A stretch of DNA of 9,194 bases, taken from positions 1-9,194 of the forward strand of contig JAITLF010000393.1 of NCBI GenBank assembly GCA_031278025.1, read 5' to 3'. The notes beneath the pieces are model-generated. The model was not told the DNA's origin. It worked only from the letters and a program-made list of their open reading frames with translations, and searched no databases. How positions within the stretch are numbered: position 1 is the first letter of the stretch; each line of letters begins with the position of its first letter. Both the position numbers and the translations under genes were made by a program. This document shows, piece after piece, positions 1 through 7,282 of the stretch. Origin of the DNA: Treponema sp. (lineage in GTDB: Bacteria > Spirochaetota > Spirochaetia > Treponematales > Breznakiellaceae).

Positions 1-177
1 TGGAGTCTGTGGAGGGAACAGGGGGTAATGCTGTCGATAGTAGTATATACGCTGTTAAGTTCGTTGCATCTCATGTTTTCAGCGCATACATTACAAGGGC
101 TTCCTTTAGCCTGCGCCGATTCCAAACGACGGAGGCGTCCTGCCCTGTTTCGTCCGTTACATCCCATCCCTAAATAA
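1..177. other. Left-edge stretch of lower GC, no recognised gene
   Basis: Ninety of the first 180 bases are G or C, clearly less than in the genes to the right. Two + strand frames are open from the window edge: one ends at TAA 171-173, the other at TAA 175-177. A short minus-strand frame beginning with ATG near position 76 also runs off the left edge. None of the three predicted peptides resembles a family I know, and codon choice does not clearly favour any of them. It may be the 3' end of an unseen gene or simply non-coding DNA. A weak promoter-like pair lies here on the + strand: TTGCAT (63-68), 17 bases, then TACATT (86-91). It could serve the PAP2 gene, but the match is poor. Confidence 0.3.
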
Positions 178-205
178 GCGCATATGGGGATATCCCCGCG
201 CCCGG

Positions 206-323
206 CGGAGCGCGGGGCGGACCCTGCGGAGCGCGGGGCGGACCCGGCGGGGTGCGGGGCGGACCCGGCGGGGTGCGGGGCGGCGCCCCCGGCGGGGTTC
301 GGGGCGGAGCCTGGCGGGGCGCG
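206..323. repeat. Tandem array of 21-24 base GC-rich units
   Basis: Successive units start at 206, 227, 248, 269 and 293 and are 21, 21, 21, 24 and 22 bases long, followed by a partial unit to 323. Each unit has a core close to GCGGGGCGGACCCGG preceded by CGGAGC or CGGGGT. A perfect 12-base palindrome, GGGGATATCCCC, lies just upstream at 186-197. The last part (277-311) matches 8745-8779 at 34 of 35 positions, so this is a dispersed family and not only a local slippage product. It sits between the left-edge sequence and the first recognisable gene, as intergenic palindromic repeats usually do. An ORF reading through it from ATG 184 is most likely accidental. Confidence 0.8.
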
Positions 324-366
324 TCCCGCCTTGAAATCGCTCCTCAGGATACTTACACTACTGGCT

Positions 367-1377
367 ATGAACGAAACACTAGGAACCCTGACCGCTGCGG
401 ATTCTTCACTTTTATACGATATTTACCGGTGGGGCATCGCCCTTATCAAGGGAATTCAGACGGTGGAAACCCCTGCCCTCACGGTGCTGATGAAGGCCCT
501 TACCGCACTGGGAACTGAGCTGTTTTATATCCCGATCATCCTCTTCATCTTCTGGTGCGTCGATGAAAAACTGGGGCTGCGCCTTGCGGTCCTGATCCTG
601 CTTTCCGCCTGGATAAACGTGTTCTTCAAAAGCCTCCTTCGACAGCCCCGCCCGTATAACCTGGACCCCTCGGTGATGCGGGCCTTCGAACCCAGTTACG
701 GCATCCCATCGGGGCATACCCAACACTCCCTGGTCTTTTGGGGCGCTTCCATCGGGCTGGCCGTACGCCGCCGGCCCGGGTTCCCCCTTCCCCTCCTGAT
801 CGTCCCCTGCTTCTTCATGGCGGCTATCCCCTTTACCCGGCTTTACCTGGGGGTCCACTTTCCAACGGATATTCTTGCCGGCTGGGTTTTGGGGGGAATC
901 ATCCTGGCGGCCTTCTTTGCGCTTGCGGACCGCATCGCCTGCCTCCTGGACGCCGGGGGCATCCGGAGCCGGCTTATCGCCGCCGCCGCCCTTGCCTTTT
1001 TGATGAACGCGTCCGGAGCGGACCGGAGTTTGGGCGGCATGTTCCTGGGGCTTTGCGGCGGTTACAGCCTGATGCGCGCCCGCATTCCCTTTGCCGCCGG
1101 GGGGACGGCGCGGCGCGGGCGGGCGCTCATCCTGGCCGGGCGCTACGTCCTGGGGTTTGCCGGCGCCGCCGCCGTCTATCTGGCGCTCCGCCGCCTCCTG
1201 CCGGGCGAGGCCTCCTTCCTTGCGGAGATTCCCGCCTGGGGGGCCGCGTCGCCCTATTACGAACTGGGCCGTTTCCTGCGCTGCGGCCTCCTGGGCCTGT
1301 GGGCCTCCGCCGGAGCGCCCTGGCTCTTCCTCCGCCTGGGCCTGGCCGCCGCCGCTTCAGAAAGATTGAAGGACTAA
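367..1377 (+). CDS. PAP2-family membrane phosphatase
   Basis: This is a 336-residue integral membrane protein of the type 2 phosphatidic acid phosphatase superfamily, which removes phosphate from lipid phosphates or isoprenyl pyrophosphates. All three PAP2 motifs are present: K88 x6 R95-P96; P114-S-G-H117; and R158 x5 H164 x3 D168, in which H164 is the expected phospho-accepting histidine. Several hydrophobic segments (about 52-66, 71-88, 119-133, 141-156, 168-187) surround these motifs. A further hydrophobic C-terminal part (about 195-330) extends beyond the catalytic core, so the protein is longer than a minimal PAP2 enzyme. The frame is open back to ATG 184, but the extra 61 residues would translate a GC-rich tandem repeat, so I place the start at ATG 367. 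An AGGA at 346-349 lies 17 bases upstream, too far for a good Shine-Dalgarno site, so the start is not firm. mnmE begins 12 bases after the stop, suggesting one operon. The substrate (undecaprenyl pyrophosphate or a phospholipid) cannot be told from sequence. Confidence 0.85.
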   Translation: MNETLGTLTAADSSLLYDIYRWGIALIKGIQTVETPALTVLMKALTALGTELFYIPIILFIFWCVDEKLGLRLAVLILLSAWINVFFKSLLRQPRPYNLDPSVMRAFEPSYGIPSGHTQHSLVFWGASIGLAVRRRPGFPLPLLIVPCFFMAAIPFTRLYLGVHFPTDILAGWVLGGIILAAFFALADRIACLLDAGGIRSRLIAAAALAFLMNASGADRSLGGMFLGLCGGYSLMRARIPFAAGGTARRGRALILAGRYVLGFAGAAAVYLALRRLLPGEASFLAEIPAWGAASPYYELGRFLRCGLLGLWASAGAPWLFLRLGLAAAASERLKD

Positions 1378-1389
1378 CGGGCCGTTCTC

Positions 1390-2868
1390 ATGGCGACATC
1401 CCCTTCCTACGGCGACGGCTCCCCCATTGCCGCCATTGCTACCCCCCTCGGCGAAAGCGCCCTTGGGGTGATACGGACAACCGGCCCCGGCACGGTTAAC
1501 CGTCTTGCGGGAATTTTTTCCCGGCCCGGGGCGCTCCGTACCGCGCCGGGCAACACGGTGGTCCACGGCTGGATACTCGAAGCGCAAAGGGGCGCAAAAC
1601 CGGCCCGCTCCCGGATCGACGAGGTGGTGATAGCGGTATACCGCGCTCCCCGCAGCTATACGGGGGAAGAGAGCGCGGACATCTCCTGCCACGGCGGCAT
1701 AGCCCCGGTTCTGGCCGTGATGCGGGCCCTCCGCGCGGCGGGGTTTCGGGACAGCCTGCCGGGGGAATTCACCTTTCGCGCGTTCATGAACGGCAAACTG
1801 GACCTTACCCGTGCGGAGTCGGTGATGGAACTGGTCTCCGCCAGGACCGAAACAGGCCGGGAACACGCGGTCCGCCGTCTTTCGGGGGATTTGGAGGCCG
1901 GGATACAGGCGGTCAAAGCCCTGCTGGTTCACGCCCTGGCCGGGATCGAACTGCTGCTGGATTATTCCGAAGACGAGGCGGATCCCGCCGGAAGGCCCGA
2001 TGAACGTTCAGTAACAGAACTTTCATCGGACGATCTTCAATCAATGGAAGAAGCCCTGGCCCGGCTCCGCGTCCTGGCCGCGTCGTACCGCCGGGAGCGG
2101 CTCTACCAGGACGGCGCCCTCGTGGTTATCGCCGGGCGGCCTAACGCGGGCAAGTCGAGCCTGTTCAACCGGCTTCTTCAGGAAGAGCGGGCCATCGTTA
2201 CCAATGTTCCCGGCACCACCCGTGACTGGATCGAAGAGGGAATCGCCCTGGCGGGCATCCCGATACGCCTTGCCGATACCGCCGGGCTTCACGATTCCGA
2301 AGACCCGGTGGAACGCATCGGCATGGCCCGCAGCCGGGAACTTCTTGCCGGCGCGGACCTGGCGCTGTACCTCATCGACGGCGGCGCGGGCCTTACCGAA
2401 GAAGACCGGGCTTTTTTTCAGGACCACGCCGGTACCGGGAACGGCCGCACCGAAGGCCCGGTTCCGCTTATCCCCGTCTGGAACAAGGCAGATCTCGCGG
2501 GGCCGGCGGCCTGGCCGGGCGCGGGGGGGAATCCCCTGGTAAGGATCAGCGCCAAAACCGGCGAAGGCATACCGGCCCTTACCGTTGCCATAGCCGCCGC
2601 CCTGGAAGCGGCCTTTGGCGGCTCAGACGGCTCTGGCGGGGCAACACGCGGCGCGGCGGGGATCGCCACCGAGCGGCAGAAGGAACTCATACACGCCGCC
2701 ATCATCTTCCTTGAGGAAGCCCTGGCCCTGGCCGCCCGGGGTCTGCCCCTGGACCTTGCCGCCCCGCTGGTACGGGAAGCGGTGAACGCCCTGGGGGAGA
2801 TCACCGGGGAAGTGTCCACGGCGGAAATCCTCGAAACCATGTTCAGCCGTTTTTGTGTGGGGAAGTAG
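1390..2868 (+). CDS. mnmE: tRNA uridine-5-carboxymethylaminomethyl modification GTPase MnmE
   Basis: MnmE (formerly TrmE/ThdF) is a dimeric GTPase that works with MnmG to place the carboxymethylaminomethyl group on C5 of the wobble uridine U34 of tRNAs reading NNA/NNG codons. At 492 residues it is somewhat longer than the roughly 454-residue E. coli protein. The N-terminal folate-binding domain begins at SPIAAIATP (11-19) and includes SYTGEE (89-94). The G domain inside the helical domain carries G1 GRPNAGKSS (249-257), G2 PGTTRD (274-279), G3 DTAGL (296-300), G4 NKAD (365-368) and a G5-like SAK (387-389). The C-terminus is FCVGK, with the conserved C489 of the family. Extra length comes from acidic/polar residues around 196-220 and a Gly/Ala/Ser linker around 410-424. 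ATG 1390 has only a distant AAGGA (1369-1373), but family alignment leaves little room for another start. mnmG starts three bases after the stop. Confidence 0.97.
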   Translation: MATSPSYGDGSPIAAIATPLGESALGVIRTTGPGTVNRLAGIFSRPGALRTAPGNTVVHGWILEAQRGAKPARSRIDEVVIAVYRAPRSYTGEESADISCHGGIAPVLAVMRALRAAGFRDSLPGEFTFRAFMNGKLDLTRAESVMELVSARTETGREHAVRRLSGDLEAGIQAVKALLVHALAGIELLLDYSEDEADPAGRPDERSVTELSSDDLQSMEEALARLRVLAASYRRERLYQDGALVVIAGRPNAGKSSLFNRLLQEERAIVTNVPGTTRDWIEEGIALAGIPIRLADTAGLHDSEDPVERIGMARSRELLAGADLALYLIDGGAGLTEEDRAFFQDHAGTGNGRTEGPVPLIPVWNKADLAGPAAWPGAGGNPLVRISAKTGEGIPALTVAIAAALEAAFGGSDGSGGATRGAAGIATERQKELIHAAIIFLEEALALAARGLPLDLAAPLVREAVNALGEITGEVSTAEILETMFSRFCVGK

Positions 2869-2871
2869 CCG

Positions 2872-4746
2872 ATGGATTACGACTGCGTTGTGATAGGCGG
2901 CGGCCACGCCGGAATCGAAGCGTCTCTGGCCGTTGCGCGTCTGGGCTTTTCGGTCTTGCTCATCACCCAAAATCCCGACCGCATCGGCGCGCTTTCCTGT
3001 AACCCCGCCGTAGGGGGGCTTTCCAAAGGCAATCTGGTCCGGGAAGTGGACGCCCTAGGCGGGGAAATGGGCAAGCTCATCGACAAAACCATGATTCAGT
3101 ACCGGATACTCAACCGTTCCCGCGGCCCGGCGGTTCAAGCGCCCCGTGCTCAGGCGGACAAGGCGGCGTACCAGGCCGAAGCCCGCATGGCGGTGGAAAA
3201 GCAGCGGGGGCTTACGGTCTTCATGGACACGGTAACCGACCTTATCGCATCCGGGGATGAAGGCGCCGCAGGCGGAAACCGGGTCCGTGGGGTACTCACC
3301 CAGCGCGGCCGCCGCATACGCGCTTCCACGGTGATCCTGGCGGCGGGTACGTTCATGGAGGGGAGGATCTTCATCGGCGAGTACGACGCCCCCCAGGGAC
3401 GGCTTGGGGAAGGCGCGGCCCTGGGCCTGGGGGAGAGCTTAAGAAAACGGGGCTTCCCCCTGGGCCGCCTCAAGACCGGGACCCCCGCCCGGCTTGCGGG
3501 GGACTCGGTGGACTACGCCCGGATGGAAAAGCAGGAGGGGGAAGCGCCCGCTCCCTTCTCCTTCGACCGTGATCCCGGCCTGGTTTGGGAACGGCCCCGC
3601 CTTCCCTGCTGGATCACCTATACCACCGCTAAAACCCACGAGATCATCCGGTCAAACATACACCGGTCCCCCCTGTACGGCGGCAAGATCCACGGAATAG
3701 GCCCCCGGTACTGCCCGTCTATCGAGGACAAGGTGATCCGCTTTCCCGACCGGGACCGTCATCATATCTTTATAGAACCTGAAGGATTGCTTACCACCGA
3801 AGTCTACATGAACGGCGCGTCCAGTTCCCTGCCCGAAGACGTGCAGGAAGCTTTTATCCGCTCCATCCCCGGCCTGGAAGCGGCCAGGATCGTCCGGCCC
3901 GCCTATGCGGTGGAATACGATTACCTGGATCCCCTGGACCTGTACCCCACCCTGGAATCCAAGCGGCTGGCCGGTTTCTTTGCAGCCGGCCAGACCAACG
4001 GCAGTTCCGGCTACGAAGAAGCCGCCGCCCAGGGCATCATGGCCGGGATTAACGCCGCCTTGCGCATGAGGGGGGATCCGCCGCTGGTACTGGGCCGGGC
4101 CGACGCCTACATCGGCGTCTTAGTGGACGACCTTACCACCCTGGGTACGAAAGAACCCTACCGCATGTTCACCAGCAGGGCAGAGCACCGGCTGGTCCTT
4201 CGCCACGACACCGCCGATACCCGCCTTACCCCCCGCGGCCGGGAAATCGGCCTGGCGGACGACCGCCGGTGGGAGCGGTTCCGGCGGAAAACCCAGGCAC
4301 TGGAAGCGATACGGGAACTCCTGCGCAGCCGGAAGGTCCCCGGCGGCACGGACCGGGAAACCGCCGCCCCGCTCCGTCCCCATGGGGGATCTCCCCTGGA
4401 ACGGGCCCTGAAGGACGCCGCCGTCTCCCTCTCGGACCTCTTGCCCTACGCCCCCGAACTGGCCGTATATCCCCTCCCGTGGCTTGAGCGGGCGGCTCTG
4501 GACATTAAGTATGCAGGGTATATCGAAAAGGAAAACCGCGCCGCCGCCCGGAGCGCCAAGATGGACGCCATAAAGCTGGAACGCGACCTGGATTATGACG
4601 GGCTTCCCGGCCTTTCCGCCGAATCCAGGGAAAAACTCCGCCGCGTCAGGCCCCTTACGGTGGGCCAGGCGGCGCGCATTCCCGGCGTGCGTCAGGGCGA
4701 CGTCGCCCTCCTCATGGTGCTGGCGAAAAAGAAGGACGCCCCCTAA
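2872..4746 (+). CDS. mnmG: tRNA uridine-5-carboxymethylaminomethyl modification enzyme MnmG
   Basis: MnmG (GidA) is the FAD-binding partner of MnmE. It uses NADH and methylene-tetrahydrofolate to build the cmnm5 group on tRNA U34. The 624-residue length is normal for the family. A Rossmann FAD motif, [12 protein letters not shown], opens the protein (7-18). CNPAVGG (C43) and CPSIEDK (C281) supply the two cysteines conserved across Mnm[17 protein letters not shown] (373-388) matches the second family signature. The C-terminal helical region with KYAGYIEKE and the terminal IPGV and LLMVLAKKK segments corresponds to the MnmE/tRNA-binding domain. The start lies three bases after the mnmE stop. 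A purine stretch GGGGAAG overlapping the end of mnmE can act as ribosome binding site, suggesting coupled translation and a fixed ratio of the two subunits. No truncation or missing key residue is seen. Confidence 0.97.
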   Translation: MDYDCVVIGGGHAGIEASLAVARLGFSVLLITQNPDRIGALSCNPAVGGLSKGNLVREVDALGGEMGKLIDKTMIQYRILNRSRGPAVQAPRAQADKAAYQAEARMAVEKQRGLTVFMDTVTDLIASGDEGAAGGNRVRGVLTQRGRRIRASTVILAAGTFMEGRIFIGEYDAPQGRLGEGAALGLGESLRKRGFPLGRLKTGTPARLAGDSVDYARMEKQEGEAPAPFSFDRDPGLVWERPRLPCWITYTTAKTHEIIRSNIHRSPLYGGKIHGIGPRYCPSIEDKVIRFPDRDRHHIFIEPEGLLTTEVYMNGASSSLPEDVQEAFIRSIPGLEAARIVRPAYAVEYDYLDPLDLYPTLESKRLAGFFAAGQTNGSSGYEEAAAQGIMAGINAALRMRGDPPLVLGRADAYIGVLVDDLTTLGTKEPYRMFTSRAEHRLVLRHDTADTRLTPRGREIGLADDRRWERFRRKTQALEAIRELLRSRKVPGGTDRETAAPLRPHGGSPLERALKDAAVSLSDLLPYAPELAVYPLPWLERAALDIKYAGYIEKENRAAARSAKMDAIKLERDLDYDGLPGLSAESREKLRRVRPLTVGQAARIPGVRQGDVALLMVLAKKKDAP

Positions 4747-4762
4747 CCCCCCTCGCCGCGCC

Positions 4763-5107
4763 TTATCCCGGCGGCCAGCCCAGGGCGCGGCCTCCCAGTA
4801 CATGGACGTGCAGATGATCCACGGTCTGGCCGCCGTCGGACTTGCAGTTGATCACAAACCGTCCGCCCTTTTCGCCGCATCCCAGCTTCACCGCCAGCGC
4901 TTGAGCCGTATTGAGCAGTTTTCCGGTGAGGTCCGCGTCTTCCGCCGGTATTTCCATGATGTTCCTGATGTGCTTCTTGGGGATCACCAGAAAGTGAACC
5001 GGCGCCTGGGGAGCCGCATCGTGAAACGCGAGGATTTCATCATCCTCAAAGATCCGTTGAGCCGGTATTTCGCCGTTTGCTATCCTACAGAAAATACAGT
5101 CATCCAT
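4763..5107 (-). CDS. HIT-family nucleotide hydrolase (HinT-like)
   Basis: This 114-residue histidine-triad protein belongs to the Hint/PKCI branch, whose members hydrolyse purine nucleoside phosphoramidates and aminoacyl-adenylates in the cytoplasm. The triad DHLHVHVL gives H98, H100 and H102, with H100 as the expected nucleophile. The N-terminus MDDCIFCRIANGEIP has the C4-x2-C7 pair that binds zinc in many HIT proteins, and PKKHI (43-47) is also typical. The frame extends upstream to ATG 5170, but the added 21 residues are Gly/Pro-rich and lack family similarity, so ATG 5107 is preferred. No Shine-Dalgarno sequence precedes either start. The gene converges on mnmG with 16 bases between stop codons and no hairpin terminator there. 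It diverges from the acyl-CoA dehydrogenase operon. The physiological substrate is unknown. Confidence 0.92.
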   Translation of the reverse strand: MDDCIFCRIANGEIPAQRIFEDDEILAFHDAAPQAPVHFLVIPKKHIRNIMEIPAEDADLTGKLLNTAQALAVKLGCGEKGGRFVINCKSDGGQTVDHLHVHVLGGRALGWPPG

Positions 5108-5117
5108 AATGGGCTTA

Positions 5118-5146
5118 ACTGTACCGCCGGGGGGTTCGGGGGACAA
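5118..5146 (-). promoter_or_regulatory. Possible promoter of the HIT gene
   Basis: On the minus strand a TTGTCC (5146-5141) is followed after exactly 17 bases by TACAGT (5123-5118), each matching the sigma-70 consensus hexamer at four of six positions. Transcription would start about 4 bases before ATG 5107, giving an almost leaderless mRNA. That would fit the absence of a ribosome binding site, but the boxes are weak. Confidence 0.25.
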
Positions 5147-5196
5147 GGCCCTCCCCTTCCAGCCGGTCATAAAACAGGTACACCCAGGTTTGACAC

Positions 5197-5224
5197 AGTC
5201 CCTGGGGACAAGCCCCCTGGGACT
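5197..5224. promoter_or_regulatory. Near-perfect dyad in divergent intergenic region
   Basis: The arms AGTCCCTGGGG (5197-5207) and CCCCTGGGACT (5214-5224) are complementary at 10 of 11 positions around a 6-base centre. The dyad lies between two divergent genes, so it is not downstream of any gene and is unlikely to be their terminator, although a T-rich stretch follows on the + strand. It could be an operator for a dimeric regulator of the dehydrogenase/ETF operon, or a transcription barrier that shields the operon. It does not resemble the AT-rich Rex operator often found before bcd/etf genes. Confidence 0.45.
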
Positions 5225-5252
5225 TCCCCTCCTTTTATTTTGTTTCTATACT
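5224..5252 (+). promoter_or_regulatory. Probable promoter of the dehydrogenase-ETF operon
   Basis: TATACT at 5247-5252 is a good -10 box inside an AT-rich island (about 5230-5285) that stands out from the GC-rich surroundings. The -35 position (about 5224-5230) reads TTCCCCT and is a poor match, so an activator or a different sigma factor may be needed. Transcription would start near 5259, leaving a leader of about 45 bases before ATG 5304. The boundary of the preceding dyad falls exactly at the -35 position. Confidence 0.4.
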
Positions 5253-5303
5253 TTATTTTTTGATTTCGTCTTGATATTTTGTCTAGAGAGAGGAGACGTT
5301 AGC

Positions 5304-6446
5304 ATGAATTTTCAGCTTACAAAAGAACAGGAATTGGTACGGAAAATGGTGAGGGATTTCGCTGACAAGGAAGTAGAACCGATAGCGGCCCAAATCGACA
5401 AGGAACACCGATTCCCGCAAGAGACGGTGGAGAAGATGGCCAGATACGGGCTGCTGGGCATTCCTTTTCCAAAAGAATACGGCGGCGCGGGGGGCGACGA
5501 TCTTTCCTACGCCATTGCGGTGGAAGAACTTTCCCGGCGCTGCGCATCCACCGGGGTAATCTGTTCGGCCCATACTTCCCTTTGCCTGTGGCCTATCTTC
5601 AACTGGGGCAATGAGGATCAGAAGCGGAAGTACGTGCCGGATCTGGCGCAGGGCCGCAAACTTGGGGCCTTCGGCCTGACCGAACCCAACGCCGGCTCCG
5701 ACGCCGCAGGCCAGCAGACCCGGGCCGAGGACTCTGGCGGTTACTGGCTCCTCAACGGCTCAAAGATATTCATCACCAACGGCGGCTACGCCGATGTATT
5801 CGTCGTCATGGCCATGACCGACAAGTCAAAAGGTACGCGGGGCATCAGCGCTTTCATCGTTGAAAAGGGATATGAAGGATTCTCTATCGGCAAAACTGAG
5901 GAAAAAATGGGCATCTGCGCATCCTCCACCACGGAGTTGGTTTTCCGCAACTGCAAGGTCCCCAAACAGAACCTGCTGGGCAAGCCCGGAGACGGCTTCA
6001 AGGTGGCCATGTCCACCCTGGACGGCGGGCGCATCGGCATTGCAGCCCAGGCCCTTGGCATTGCCCAGGGCGCCTTTGACGTAACGGTGGAATATATGAA
6101 GGCCCGGAAGCAGTTCGGCAAGAAACTCTCCCAACTGGAGGCCCTCCAGTTCGAGATGGCGGAGTTGAAGACCCGGATCGAGGCGGCCCGGCTGTTGATC
6201 TACCGGGCGGCGGACCTGAAGACCCGGCATCTGCCCTATGGCCCGGCGGCGGCCATGGCGAAGCTGTTCGCGGCGGAGACCGCCATGCAGGTAACAACGA
6301 AGGCGGTTCAGCTTCACGGCGGCTACGGCTACACCAAAGATTACCCGGTTGAACGGATGATGCGGGACGCGAAAATCACCGAGATCTACGAGGGTACCTC
6401 TGAAATTCAGAAGCTGGTTATATCCGCGGATATTTTCAAGAAATAA
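5304..6446 (+). CDS. Acyl-CoA dehydrogenase (short-chain/Bcd-like, ETF-linked)
   Basis: This is a 380-residue flavin acyl-CoA dehydrogenase with the standard family length. The first signature is GLTEPNAGSDAAG (124-136), and the second is the QLHGGYGY (336-343) to RMMRDAKI region. The catalytic base is E363 in IYEGTSEIQ, the position used by butyryl-CoA and other short- or medium-chain enzymes. The alternative site used by isovaleryl- and long-chain enzymes is Gly here (LDGGRI, 239-244). The start is firm: AGGAG (5291-5295) lies 8 bases before ATG 5304, and MNFQLTKEQELVRKMVRDF matches the usual N-terminus. etfB follows after 20 bases and etfA after that, so the enzyme most likely works as an enoyl-CoA reductase in complex with this ETF, as butyryl-CoA or caffeyl-CoA reductases do. 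The acyl substrate cannot be assigned: butyryl-, propionyl/acryloyl- and arylacrylyl-CoA remain possible. Catabolic oxidation is an alternative. Confidence 0.93.
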   Translation: MNFQLTKEQELVRKMVRDFADKEVEPIAAQIDKEHRFPQETVEKMARYGLLGIPFPKEYGGAGGDDLSYAIAVEELSRRCASTGVICSAHTSLCLWPIFNWGNEDQKRKYVPDLAQGRKLGAFGLTEPNAGSDAAGQQTRAEDSGGYWLLNGSKIFITNGGYADVFVVMAMTDKSKGTRGISAFIVEKGYEGFSIGKTEEKMGICASSTTELVFRNCKVPKQNLLGKPGDGFKVAMSTLDGGRIGIAAQALGIAQGAFDVTVEYMKARKQFGKKLSQLEALQFEMAELKTRIEAARLLIYRAADLKTRHLPYGPAAAMAKLFAAETAMQVTTKAVQLHGGYGYTKDYPVERMMRDAKITEIYEGTSEIQKLVISADIFKK

Positions 6447-6466
6447 AACGATAAGGAGAAGACGAC

Positions 6467-7270
6467 ATGGCCTTTAAGATAATTGTCTGCGCGAAGCAGG
6501 TTCCAGATACCAATGAAATCAAGATAGACCCCGTCAAAAAGACCCTGATCCGTGAGGGGGTTCCCAGTATTTTAAACCACGACGACGCCAACGCCCTGGA
6601 AGAGGCGTTGAAAATAAAGGATCAGCACCCTGACACGAAGATCACCGTGATCTCCATGGGGCCGCCTCAAGCCAGGGACATGCTCATTGAGTGCCTCGCC
6701 ATGGGAGCGGACGAGGGGATACTGCTCTCAGACCGGGCCTTGGGCGGCTCGGACACCTGGGCCACCTCCAACGCCCTGGCCGCCGCCATTAACCGCGCCG
6801 GGGAATACGACATAATCTTCGCCGGCCGCCAGGCCATAGACGGCGATACCGCCCAGGTAGGCCCCCAGATCGCCGAGAAGCTCCGTATTCCCCAGGTTAC
6901 CTACGTAACCGAATTCAAGCTCGACGACGACATGAAGCGCATCACCGTAAAACGCGCCCTTGAGGACGGCTACGAGGTCATCACGCTGGAAACGCCCTGT
7001 ATGCTCACCGCGATCAAGGAACTCAACACGCCCCGGTACATGACCATCGGGGGGATTTTCGACGCCGTTAAAAAGGAGATTCCCGTCTGGGGGGCCAAAG
7101 AACTGGGGGTTGACGCAAAGCGCGAGGTGGGCCTTGACGCATCGCCGACCAACGTGTTCCGTTCCTTTACGCCGGTTCCCAAAGGCAAGGGCATGATGAT
7201 TGAAGCCGACACCGACAGGGAGCGTGCGGATAAACTGATCATCAATCTGAAAGCAAAGCATGTGATATAG
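6467..7270 (+). CDS. etfB: Electron transfer flavoprotein subunit beta
   Basis: EtfB forms the heterodimer with EtfA that carries electrons to or from the acyl-CoA dehydrogenase. In bifurcating complexes this subunit also holds the FAD that accepts a hydride from NADH and splits the pair. The 267-residue protein begins MAFKIIVCAKQVPDT, as EtfB usually does. It contains AGRQAIDGDTAQVGPQIAE (119-137), the conserved nucleotide-binding loop; the DGDTAQVGP form is the one seen in bifurcating ETFs. AAG GAG at 6453-6458 lies 8 bases before the start. The gene is 20 bases behind the dehydrogenase, and the etfA ribosome binding site overlaps its TAG stop. No residue expected for the family appears to be missing, but FAD binding cannot be proved from sequence alone. 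Confidence 0.95.
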   Translation: MAFKIIVCAKQVPDTNEIKIDPVKKTLIREGVPSILNHDDANALEEALKIKDQHPDTKITVISMGPPQARDMLIECLAMGADEGILLSDRALGGSDTWATSNALAAAINRAGEYDIIFAGRQAIDGDTAQVGPQIAEKLRIPQVTYVTEFKLDDDMKRITVKRALEDGYEVITLETPCMLTAIKELNTPRYMTIGGIFDAVKKEIPVWGAKELGVDAKREVGLDASPTNVFRSFTPVPKGKGMMIEADTDRERADKLIINLKAKHVI

Positions 7271-7282
7271 GAGGGGGAAAAA

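Noticed and set aside
206..323. CRISPR-like array
   Set aside because: The units are contiguous, with no spacers between them, and there are no cas genes nearby.
738..1499. 253-residue + strand ORF overlapping the PAP2 gene and the start of mnmE
   Set aside because: Its Pro/Arg/Gly-rich translation is out of frame with both genes and is typical of a GC-rich shadow frame.
5190..5195. Perfect TTGACA as a -35 box for the etf operon
   Set aside because: The position 16-18 bases downstream is a C-rich run inside the dyad with no -10-like sequence.
5197..5224. Rex operator before the dehydrogenase operon
   Set aside because: The dyad is GC-rich and lacks the TTGT...ACAA-type half-sites known for Rex.
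4595..5263. 222-residue + strand ORF spanning the mnmG end and the HIT gene
   Set aside because: It is antisense to the HIT gene, whose zinc pair and histidine triad are intact, and out of frame with mnmG.
5109..5303. 65-residue N-terminal extension of the acyl-CoA dehydrogenase
   Set aside because: The extension crosses the dyad and promoter-like region and lacks family similarity, while ATG 5304 has a well-spaced AGGAG and the normal N-terminal sequence.
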